Part shown: piece after piece, positions 22,041-31,572 of the stretch
Position numbering within the stretch: the stretch's first letter is position 1
Layout: every line of letters begins with the position of its first letter
Origin: Diadophis punctatus similis
Taxonomy: Eukaryota; Chordata; Lepidosauria; Squamata; Dipsadidae
Assembly (NCBI GenBank): GCA_023053685.1
Contig: JALIGW010000005.1
Span: 33,990,980 to 34,054,979, forward strand
DNA length: 64,000 nt
Direction: 5' to 3'
Notes under the pieces: generated by a model
Databases searched by the model: none
Seen by the model: only the letters and a program-made list of their open reading frames with translations
What the model was told of the DNA's origin: nothing
Made by a program: the position numbers and the translations under genes

Positions 22041-22782
22041 ATCTAAGGGAGGAGGAGGAAGGTACATGTTTGAGAATCTAGATAGATATTTCATTATTGA
22101 AAGATATGAAGGACATAAGGATATCAGAACAAAGAAAGTATAATGTCATTGAACATCACCCAAAAAATATTATTTCCAGAAAAAATATTTGAGGATATCT
22201 AGATCTTTGAAAGATACAGGCAGATGATCACTTTATTGTCAAGAAAATGCAAAACTTTATAGGCACAAGAAGAAACACAAGAACATATTTACTGTTTTTC
22301 TTTGAAATAAATATTCAAAAACATTATTGGTATCTATTTTTATTTTTGAAATTTACCGGTAGCTGCTGCATTTCCCACCCTAGGCTTATACTCGAGTCAA
22401 TAACTTTTCCAGTTTTTTGTGGTAAAATTAGGTGCCTCGGCTTATATTCGGGTCGGCCTATACTCGAGTATATACGGTAGTATAAAATTGCACAATTATT
22501 AACATTCTTATGCTTTCTTTTTTAAATAAAAAGGGAGGGAATTCTTAATGAAAAGAAAAAGTTGAAAACAAAACAACTTATTATACACTATTTTGTGATT
22601 GCTTGCTTGTTTTAAAAACTTGTATTATTCTTCAATGTGATATATAGATAACTATTGTATCTGAGGCCACAAGAGGGCAGGATACATAGATAGAGATACA
22701 TCGGAGCTTAACTAAGATTCTTATATATTCCCCACCCCTATATAATAAGAAATGTAAAATAACTGTTTTTCTGCCTGCAGAG

Positions 22783-23109
22783 CAGAGGTGGGTTTCAGCA
22801 GGTTCTGACCAGTTCTGGAGAACCAGTAGCGGAAATTTTGAGTAGTTCAGAGAACCGGTAAATACCGCCTCTGACTGGCCGCGCCCCCATCTATTCTCTG
22901 CCTCCCGAGTCCCAGCTGATTGGGAGGAAATGGGGATTTTGCAGTATCCTTCCCCTGGAGTGGGATGGGAATGGAGATTTTACAGTATCCTTCCCCTGCC
23001 ACGCCCACCAAGCCATGCCTCACCCACCAAGCCACGCCCACCAAGCCACACCATGTCCACCAAGCCACGCCCACAGAACCGGTAGTAAAAAAATTGAATC
23101 CCACCACTG
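22783..23109. mobile_element. hAT MITE (CAGAGGTGGGTTTCAG) with 8-bp duplication
   Basis: The ends CAGAGGTGGGTTTCAGCAGG and TTGAATCCCACCACTG are flanked by CTGCAGAG at 22775-22782 and 23110-23117. Internal ACGCCCACCAAGCCA-type short repeats occur at 22998-23075. It is close kin to 25961-26181. Confidence 0.93.
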
Positions 23110-23512
23110 CTGCAGAGTACATCAAATGATTCAGTGTTAGTTAGCAAGCTTTTTACAAATTAGGGCTTTGGATAAAGCCAGAAGGAATTACTAATTCTGG
23201 AAATTCTTGATGTTTGAGAATGGATGGATCTAAATACTAACAGCAATCTTTAAAGAAATATATTTTTATTATTCAGATATGTAAATAAGCTACCTCAAAT
23301 TCATTTTAATAAATAAATAATTTGCACAAATGAATAGATATCTGAAAATATTTTTTTTAACATTCCATTTTTCCTTACATTTTGAAAAAAAACCTTGATT
23401 TTCTAGCATCAAACAAGCAATTATCATCCAGGAAATAACAAATTTATTATACCTTGCCACAATATTGTTCCAGGAATTCTTAGTGTAATAAGAGCTCTTC
23501 AGATTTGGGTGT

Positions 23513-23530
23513 AGATTGTGTGTGTGTGTT

Positions 23531-23572
<42 letters not shown>

Positions 23573-23573
23573 C
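23513..23573. repeat. (GT)n microsatellite
   Basis: About 30 GT units with two TTT interruptions. Confidence 0.95.
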
Positions 23574-24614
23574 TTATGTGTCCCTGCATTATGTGTATTT
23601 GCATGGCAAGAAAAAATCTTTTATCAGCTATCAGCAAATGTAAAATATTATTAAGTATTAATGCTATTGGCTTTAGACCCAATTCCTTAAAAGATCACTT
23701 CATCAACCTGTTCACTAAAATCAGAAAGGCTCTTAGTTTCTCATACAATTCTCTGGTTCATACAACTCAGTTACAGTACTCCTATTATATAATTCTCTCT
23801 TTAAAAAACTTTGACATCAAAGTTCTGTCTTTTTTAAGAAAATAACTTAAAATGTGCTATTAACCCAGGCATTTGTAGATTAAGATTGTCAGTTAGATTT
23901 TCTCCTCTTAATACTATTTTTTTAATGAGCCTTGTTTTTTTTGTTGTTTTTAAAAATCGTTAGTTTAATATTTTAAAATTTTTAGAAAATATATTATTTG
24001 TTTAGAACATTTTATGGGGTTCTTTAACTCTGAGATTAACTTTACAGAAAAGCAATTCCAAATTAATGAGGAAGGATTTGGTTTTCCATATCTGGAGCTA
24101 TGTCCTATACTTAGTTAAGTTTTGGAGGAAACTAGTGGACTATACAGTAGAAACAGGATTGTATGACAAAAGCTAAAATTTTCAGAAAATATTTTCTTGA
24201 ATTACATACCTAGTACATGAAATTCGACAACTGGATAACATAAATGAATTCTCTCCATGCCTTTATTATAGCTAAACTGATATTGCAACTTTGGAAAGAT
24301 ATACAGTATGTATGGCCCCATTTACTCAGAGGACTTTACTCGTTTAATCGTTTAATCGACTTTAATCGTTTCACTTTAACTATTATATTTCAGTTTGAGA
24401 CTAGTTAAATCCCAGCTAATATTCAATTAATATGTAGAATTAATACATTACAGAAATGCATTATAAATGCACTTACTGTATACTACCAGAGTTATAAAAG
24501 GGTCCTTTAGAGTTATAAAGAAAGTGGCACTGAAAATTTACTTATATTTAATAATTTACCTGATTGCCATAGGTAATCCATACATCAGAAGCACCAAGTT
24601 GCTTCCAGGTCGAA
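23574..24614. other. AT-rich non-coding stretch
   Basis: No exon, RNA or recognised repeat. A small tandem, ACTCGTTTAATCG / TTTAATCG, lies near 24336-24372. Confidence 0.4.
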
Positions 24615-24866
24615 ATAATTAGCCGGTAACATCACCGTTGTCTGGGGGACTCCCAGTTGGGGGCTCTTTTCATGTCCCTGTTAATGTGCCCACCAAAGTG
24701 GTACCTATTTATCTACTCACATTTGCATACTTTTGAACTGTTAAGTGGGCATGAGCTGGAGTGAATGATGGGAGCTCACCCCATCACACAGCAGCACTCA
24801 GGTCTTAAATGTGGGCTTGCTGATTGTCTACCCAGCGTTCTAACCACGTGAGCCACTGCGTTCCTT
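24615..24866 (-). mobile_element. tRNA-derived SINE, family A, antisense
   Basis: It reads ACCAAAGTGGTACCTATTTA, ACTCACATTTGCATAC, GGAGCTCACCCCATC and ends in AACCACGTGAGCCACTGCG, the reversed tRNA-like head. It is the antisense counterpart of 3096-3402. Confidence 0.8.
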
Positions 24867-24922
24867 ACGTCACAGATGATTAGAATGCTACATAAGAGTA
24901 GTACCAATAAAGGAGGTTATTT

Positions 24923-25020
24923 GTAACTCAGGGGTGAAATGAAGGTGCTTAGTGCAGACGTTTCATTACCCAAACTAGGTAACATCATCAGACTAGCACT
25001 GATGAAGTTACCTAGTTTGG
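24923..25020 (+). repeat. Short palindromic repeat (CAGACGTTTCATTA type)
   Basis: Left arm CCAAACTAGGTAACATCATC pairs with right arm GATGAAGTTACCTAGTTTGG. It is related to 6237-6335. Confidence 0.55.
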
Positions 25021-25952
25021 TTAATATGAAAGGACCTCTCACAAATGTTGACTGCTGAAACTGGAACAGATTTTATCATTTCTTATCAACCAATCCTTTT
25101 GGTTTCCATCCTGGATTGTGGAAGAAGAAAAGCTTGCTCCTCAGTTCGACCCTTGCTCTACTGTATAGACTGGTAGAAGGATTTTTACTGTTATTGCCTA
25201 CTCGGAAACTCTGTGTAATGTAATGTCTTAGTTTAAAAAAGAAATTGCCCACTATTACTGGGGTTCCATATAGTCTGGTATGCATCAAATAAACAGTATC
25301 TGAACTCTAATAGATTGCAGACAACATGTTGGCTGGAAATATTGAGAGTTTTAAGTTGTACACCAGGATCTAAAACTGAAAAAAATCTGGAAAAACGCCA
25401 TTGTCTAATATACCTAAGAATCTTTGTTAAGAACTAGCAAAAAAAACTTTTTTGAATGACTTACTGGGAAAATTGCAATAAAATTTAGAGGCACCTCCAG
25501 AAGTTCCTGTGACATAGCTAAAGCATTATGTTTTCATTGCCATAAATAGTTTGAAAGTATAGAAATATTGTTGAAACAACTGTTAAGAATGTTTAAATTT
25601 TATAGCAAGTGGGTGTTGGCACTGTTGGTTAATCTTATATTCTCTTGTGTACCCTGAGTTTAGCACCAACTGAACAAAGACAGGAAATAAATGTTTGACC
25701 TCACCCTTTTCCAAATTGCCTTAGACTGCCACAAATGATTTTGTGGGCAACTTCAAAAGTAAAATGGAATCATTCTGAACTGAATAGACACTAAGAAGGG
25801 AAAATGAGATTTCTATAATTGGCCTTATCAATTGACTTGTCTGAGGAAACAGACAAAAAAGTGATATTAAAAGAGTTGATAAATTTATTACATTTGTACT
25901 CCTGAGTATATGAATTTGAATGTTTGGATTTTTTTTGCCCAGGTGTCAAATA
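25021..25952. other. Non-coding stretch
   Basis: Nothing with splice signals or repeat identity was recognised. Confidence 0.4.
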
Positions 25953-25960
25953 CCTTAGGG

Positions 25961-26181
25961 CAGGGGTGAAATTCAGCAGGTTCTGACAGGTTCTGGAGAA
26001 CCAGAGAACCAGCACATACCACCTCTGGCTGGCCCCAGAGTGGGATGGGAATGGAGATTTTGCAATATTCTTCCCCCAGGAGTGGGGGAGGGAATGGGGA
26101 TTTTGCAGTATCCTTCCCCTGCCACGCCCACCAAGCCACGCCCACAGAACCGGTAGGGAAAATTTTTGAATTTCACCCCTG
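25961..26181. mobile_element. hAT MITE (CAGGGGTGAAATTCAGC) with 8-bp duplication
   Basis: The ends CAGGGGTGAAATTCAGCAGG and TTGAATTTCACCCCTG are flanked by CCTTAGGG at 25953-25960 and 26182-26189. The interior repeats GGGATTTTGCAGTATCC-type units shared with 22783-23109. Confidence 0.93.
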
Positions 26182-26271
26182 CCTTAGGGCATTACTATTT
26201 AATCTAATACTGATGGAAGAATATCTGATGTATTATTAACATAATTATTATTAACTTGATTTTTATTTTGA

Positions 26272-26500
26272 ATATAGCAACAGCACTGAGACTTATATAC
26301 CACTTCATAGTGCTTTACAACCGTCTCTAAGCAGTTTACAGAGTCAGCATATTGCCTCCAACAATCTGGGTCCTCATTTTACTGACCTCGGAAAGATGGA
26401 AGGTTGAGTCAACCTTGAGCTGGTGAGATTCGAACTGCCCAACTGCTGGCAGTCCGCAGTCAGCAGAATTAGCCTGAAATACTGCATTCTAACCATTGCA
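26272..26500 (-). mobile_element. tRNA-derived SINE, family B, antisense
   Basis: It starts with ATAGCAACAGCACTGAGAC and ends with the reversed tRNA head (GAGATTCGAACTGCCC, then CATTCTAACCATTGCAC). It is full or nearly full length relative to 34696-34925. Confidence 0.85.
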
Positions 26501-27573
26501 CATATATAGTACAAAACCATAATTTACATAGGACAGCAAGGTGTAATTTTTGTATAAAAATGAAAACAAACTGAAACAGCAAAATATTTTGGGATATTGC
26601 AGGGCCAAAAAGATTTATCAATACTAAGATAGAAACGGTGCTGTAGATGATTATATAAGCATTTGCTGCATGTTTTAATAGAATGCTAAATTTTACTCTG
26701 TATCTGGCTGTATCATTTGAAGAGTACTTTTAACATAAGACAGAAGCCAAGCTGGATTCTTGGGCAAGCTTCCTGTATCAGAGTGTTCTTAATTCTGCAG
26801 GCAGTTAATCAGCATTCAAGCATATTGTAAGGCTTGGCAGCAAGTTAATTCCTTTTCAAAGAACTCCCTTTAGTTGGGTTCATTTAACCAAAGACAAAAA
26901 ATGAGTACTTTCATTATTTAAGAAGCTTATTGCTAATTCCATGCTTCTTGGGCAAAATTCAGGTTTGACCAAAACAAATTTACTGCAGTACTGTACATAA
27001 TGGACTTACTGAATTATAGGGTGGTTCTATCTGTCTGCATTTGAAAGAGCTTTCCCCACTCCCTCTCCATTGTCTAGATTTTACTAGATATGGTTAGAAT
27101 TCTCTGGCATGTTAGAATGACTTTAGGTATGAAAGTTACAAGCAACTGCCTTCTCCCACTTTTAACACCTTCTATAGTGAATGTTGAATTTAACATATTT
27201 CTATATCATGTCCATTATTATACACCTTAAAGTAGAATGATTAAAGTATAACTATGAACATGTCAGATTAAAAACTGTATAAATTATTATTTGTAATTAT
27301 AGAAAGTGTATATGTTTATACGGTATTTTTATTTTAGCTGAGATCCACATATAGCACATATTTAAAATAAATATATACCAGGATCTATAGAACAGATAAA
27401 TCTGCTGTCAGTTTCAAACTGTGGCCTGCCTCTTCCTGTAGCTATTACACAGCTGTTAGAAAACACTAGTTAGACTTGGATCTATCATAAGTAGAACCAT
27501 TTGGATTGTGCTGCACGTGACACTTATGGCATGCCAATGCTACAAAACAACATGCATTTTATAAGACATTATA
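26501..27573. other. AT-rich non-coding stretch
   Basis: No feature recognised. Confidence 0.4.
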
Positions 27574-27575
27574 TA

Positions 27576-27985
27576 CAGGGGGTCTTCAACTTATGACCAC
27601 AACTGAGCCCAAAATTTATGTTGCTAAGTGAGATTTGTTAAGTGAGTTTTGCCCCGTTTTACAACTTTTCTCGCCATATTTGTTAAGTGAATCACTGCAG
27701 TTGTTAAATTAGTAACACAGTTGTTAAGTGAATCTGGTTTCCCCACTGACTTTGCTTGTCATGTCACAAAAGGGGATCACATGACCCCCGGACACTGCAA
27801 CCATCATAAATGTGAGTCAGTTGTCAAGCATCCGAATGTAAATCAGGTGACCATGGATGTGCTGCAATGGCCATAAGTGTGAAAAATGGCCATAAGTGTG
27901 AAAAATGGTCATAAGTTACTTTTTCAAGTGCCGTTGTAACTTCAAACAGTCACTAAGTGAACTGTTGTAAGTCGAGGACTACCAG
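27576..27985. mobile_element. TA-flanked Tigger-like MITE
   Basis: The ends are CAGGGGGTCTTCAACTTATG and TAAGTCGAGGACTACCAG, flanked by TA. The interior has TTGTTAAGTGAATCACTGCA and a short tandem GCCATAAGTGTGAAAAATGG at 27870-27910. No transposase frame. Confidence 0.8.
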
Positions 27986-27987
27986 TA

Positions 27988-30450
27988 GTATGGATTCCCT
28001 ATAGTATATAGTTATCAGCTGGCCTTTCTTTGTTGTTTCCTTTTGCAAAGATATATGTAGAAGCAAAAGATAAAAAGAAGTGAAATATGAATGTGTTGTT
28101 ACCCTAACACAGGGATGTTAAACTTGCATGCCACGTGCAGCTTATGACATTTTGGTGGCAAGCAACAATGAAAGATAAGCCCTCTGGACTATACTTTTCT
28201 TGGCTGGTGAGGTTTCATGCTCCCTACCCATTTCTGTGGGTGTAGGGAGAAGCAAGAGCAAAGTAGACAGATGGTCTTTAGACAGAGACAAAGAGGGAAG
28301 AAAGGGGAGAATATCATCTGTGGCCCAGAACAATAGAAAGCTCCCACTCATTGTAGATAGCAAGAGAGCAACTGCCAGAATTGCAGCAGAAGGTTGCCTG
28401 TCATGATCAGAACTTGATCCTCTCTGGGGACATAGTTGAGCAAGAGGTAACTGGCACTGTGACATTCATTGGGTTCATCAATCACTGAGGCCAACAACTC
28501 CGAGCTAAGAAGAAAGCATGGTTCTGCCCCAGGGAAGATGAAGGATGGCCCCTGCATCAAGGCACCACCACTAGACCCAAAGGCAGCATCTCTTTTTTCC
28601 CACTTGCCTGTTCCCCCTGCCACCATCACCACCATAGCTTCTCCTTATCTGGAAAGACTGCATTGTTGTAATTTTTTAGGCTGATGAACTAATCATGCAG
28701 CATTCATGACCATAACCCCTACCCTAAAATACAGAGGTTATCAATGAAATTATTCATGTGGACTCTTAGTTTGCATCTGGATTTTTAAATTCTATGACTC
28801 ATACAAAAACTCATGCAGATTAATATACCTTTTTTAATTTCTTTTGAAAACCTGGATTTGGTCCCAGGCCCAGATTAAGGTTTATTGTTTGTTCATTGGC
28901 CCGTTTTTTGTTAGTTTATTTGTCCGTTGTGTTGATGTTGCTCTCTGGGATATTTTGGTCTGGGATGTTTCATTTAATATTGTCTTTTGTCTAGTTTTGT
29001 ACCTCACCCACTGGAGTTGGGCTGCCAACAATTTTAAATAGATAAATACTATTCATGAAGATTGTATAAACATTTTCTTTTATACTATTTTTTTATTATT
29101 TTATATTTTTTGCCATAGGGAAATATGAGAAATAAACTGATCTTCAGAACCCAATTTCCAAACACTAGAAACATTTTTCACAGCATAAATTTGTGCATCT
29201 CTATTGAGTTCAGAGATACTTTCTCCCAAGCAAATACGCACAGGACTTCAGCCTGGCATTTTTATTCTTATATTTACAGGTATATGAAAAAGGAGGTGGG
29301 GTTGTTAAGTAAAACTAAGACTTTTGAAAATAGAAGAGATTCAGAATCATGGCATTCATACCTCTCTGAGCTAACTTAGGGAGACTATATTAACTTTGCT
29401 ATCTTGGACATGAACTGTTTATATATCTTGAATTGACTTGTATCTACAAATGTTTTCAGGGAAAAAAATCCTCAAGTTATTACATTATGGTCCTCTTCTG
29501 GTTAATTTCTAATGTTTTATGAATAACTCTTAATTATATCTATTAATAAGACTGAAAGGCTTCACTTACTAGATAACAATCAAAATGCATATAGCATAGG
29601 ACAGGTTTTCATACACAAAGCAATTACTGGCTTGATAGCGTTAGCAAGTAATCATGTTTTGCTGCACTTATGCAGTATAATGTCTGCAAGCTTTAGCTTT
29701 ATCCCATTATCCCTCTAGAAAAGATCAAGGCTCAGAGTTGTAATTGCAGGTTTGACAGCTATATAAATTCACACCTATGTATTTTTTCCTTCAACATTTT
29801 GGTAAGAGGATGTCAATAAAAACAATGATTACAAAGGGAGAGGGAGTAAGCACTGCTTTAAATTTGCCCATAACATGGCCCAAAACAATTAGACTGTAGG
29901 GCTATGCAAAGATCCAGATTCAAAGGGCAAAATTAGATTTGGAAGCTATGCAGATACATAGGTACCTGTCATGGACATCCAATTCCATCTTTCCCATGGT
30001 ATCATATATTTTGTTTGCTTTTGCCTATTCCCAATCACTTTTTATTCTTCAAATCATGAAGAAGTCTACAATACCACTGTGGATAGGAAGAAAAAAAGTT
30101 GCTTGCTTTTGTTTCATTTGAATTGAAATAGCAATTCATTCAAGCTACTTTTCTACAACATGTAGTAAAATATTTGCTTCTTGAAAGGTATGGAATAGCC
30201 TGCTTCCTTGCTCATTGTTCTCTAGAGAGAGAAAATGAAAGATATGAATTCTAAAAAGAGTTGCAAGATGTTAACGAATTAATATGAAATATAAATCTAC
30301 TTACAGGCATGGTCACTAAATGGCTCTTTAAAAATGTTTAGACCATTAGATATGTCCATTTCCAAGCACAGAATTAAAAGCAACAAAAGGAGAAAGATAA
30401 TAATGAACAATCTAATAACAGAACAATAGCACCGGAGGATAATCTAAATC
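27988..30450. other. Non-coding stretch
   Basis: Apart from a MITE fragment beginning CAGGGATGTTAAACTTGC at 28111, no gene or assignable repeat is visible. Confidence 0.4.
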
Positions 30451-30451
30451 G

Positions 30452-30531
30452 GTGCTTTTTAAACTTGGCAATTTTAAGATGTGTGGATTTCAACTCTCAG
30501 AATTCCTCAGTGGCCAAGTTTGAAGAACACT
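30452..30531. mobile_element. Degenerate palindromic hAT MITE
   Basis: TTTTTAAACTTGGCAATTTT and GGCCAAGTTTGAAGAACACTG are decayed ends of the family intact at 42643-42777. The flanks ATCTAAAT and ATCGAAGT agree at 6 of 8 positions, consistent with an old target duplication. Confidence 0.6.
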
Positions 30532-30580
30532 GATCGAAGTCAAACTATACAAAGCACAAAGCACGGCGGCTATGTTGCCT

Positions 30581-30730
30581 TTAACTTTCTCTTTTGTTAA
30601 GATAAACATCTCCAGCTTCCTTAACTAAGCCTTGGTAGGTATTTTCTAAGTCCGCTCCCGCTTCTCCACGCTTATAATCAGTAATGCGGTACTCGGACTG
30701 GACATCGTACTCCAACTGCGCTCTAATCAT
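30581..30730 (-). CDS. Possible 49-residue microprotein ORF in promoter region
   Basis: An uninterrupted frame from ATG (30730-30728) to TAA (30583-30581) lies on the minus strand within a CpG-containing, promoter-like stretch. The product is charged and contains YDVQSEYRITDYKRGEAG; I do not recognise it. It could be an upstream ORF in a minus-strand first exon (for example of SHOC2) or chance. No homology claim is made. Confidence 0.2.
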   Translation of the reverse strand: MIRAQLEYDVQSEYRITDYKRGEAGADLENTYQGLVKEAGDVYLNKRES

Positions 30731-31080
30731 CCTAAAATAGGATAAACTGCAGTCTTCTCGCGATGTAGATGTGATCGCTCCTTTCTTCTCTCGGCGTTTC
30801 AGTCATCTGTGGTGTTCATCTGTTGCTAAGAGCAACCAAGCCTTTTCCGCTTCTGGCCAATATGGCAGCGCCCTGGCTGAGTTTGACGCGCCGACGCTCT
30901 AGCTCTCTATCGTTCCCCTGGCTGGCAAGGAATTCCGTTGACAAGCAGCCGGTAGGAAAAAGGAGAGCGCGCTGCGAGACACGGGTATTCGCGAAGTGGG
31001 GAGATCGCTGTCTGCGGTTAACGACTTGGAGGTGGTTTCCAAGGCCAAGCCCGGTGCCCGGAGGGAAAAGCCAGTAAGAC
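30600..31080. promoter_or_regulatory. Promoter-like block just upstream of BBIP1 coding exon
   Basis: The block has scattered CpGs, unlike the surrounding intronic DNA, and a plus-strand GGCCAATATGGCAGCGCC at 30855-30872 that combines CCAAT and YY1-like sequence. A potential donor AGCCG|GTAGGA lies at 30951/30952. The BBIP1 coding exon starts 450 bases downstream. It is either the main BBIP1 promoter or an internal alternative one. A frame starting MAAPWLSLTRRR at 30862 runs through it; I do not treat that as a gene. Confidence 0.5.
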
Positions 31081-31532
31081 GGACCAAGAATCGTGGAATG
31101 AGATAATAAGGGGACAAGAACGAATAAAGAGGAGGGGGTGGGGGTGGGGATGACAGCACTTTGCTGCCATTGAAGTAGAAGTTTCCTGCTTTCCACACCA
31201 AAAGGGAGCCCGAAGACCGGAGCCAGAGCAGCTGTGAGGAGAGGAACCCCCCAAGGCACAGGCAGGCGGACCATATGAAGTGCCGAAGAAAAGTGTTTTG
31301 CGTTTCTGGCTGCTATAAGCTTGAAGCCTCATTTCTAAGCATTTCAATTGTGTAATTTTTCAGATGGTGAGATACCAGGCTCAGCTGATTAATTGGTGCA
31401 TTTTTTGTAAAGTTCTGAATCATGGAATTTAATTTTTAATAATGGTACTAAGTTGAGCAACTAATACAATTTATCTTTACAGGAATTTCCTTATTTGTAA
31501 TCAGAAATTTATGATACTTTGTCACCTTCAGA

Positions 31533-31572
31533 ATGTCTGAATCAAAGTTTCGGGAGGTTTTGCCCAAGCACG
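31533..31572 (+). CDS. BBIP1: BBIP1 coding exon 1
   Basis: ATG at 31533, residues 1-13 plus one base; ends at donor CACG|GTAAGCAG. The exon body probably starts at 31483 after a consensus acceptor. Confidence 0.88.

Larger units (their letters stand above)
20150..22477 (+). mobile_element. TA-flanked DNA transposon, CCGTATATACTCGAG variant, carrying gene fragments
   Basis: The ends are CCGTATATACTCGAGTATAA and CTCGAGTATATACGG, with TA at 20148-20149 and 22478-22479. Further terminal motifs (GGCTTATACTCGAGTCA at 20214 and GGCTTATACTCGAGTCAATA at 22383) confirm both ends of one element. The 2328-bp interior has no transposase. It carries three copies of a SAC3D1 exon fragment in +, -, + order (20235-21343), a (CA)n run at 21591-21609 and a later palindromic hAT insertion at 21905-22040. 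The architecture is that of a Pack-type element. Confidence 0.85.

Noticed and set aside
30823..31077. Frame containing MAAPWLSLTRRR in the BBIP1 5' block
   Set aside because: The start is attractive for a mitochondrial presequence, but the frame has no recognised continuation and sits on a promoter motif. Left as non-coding first-exon sequence.
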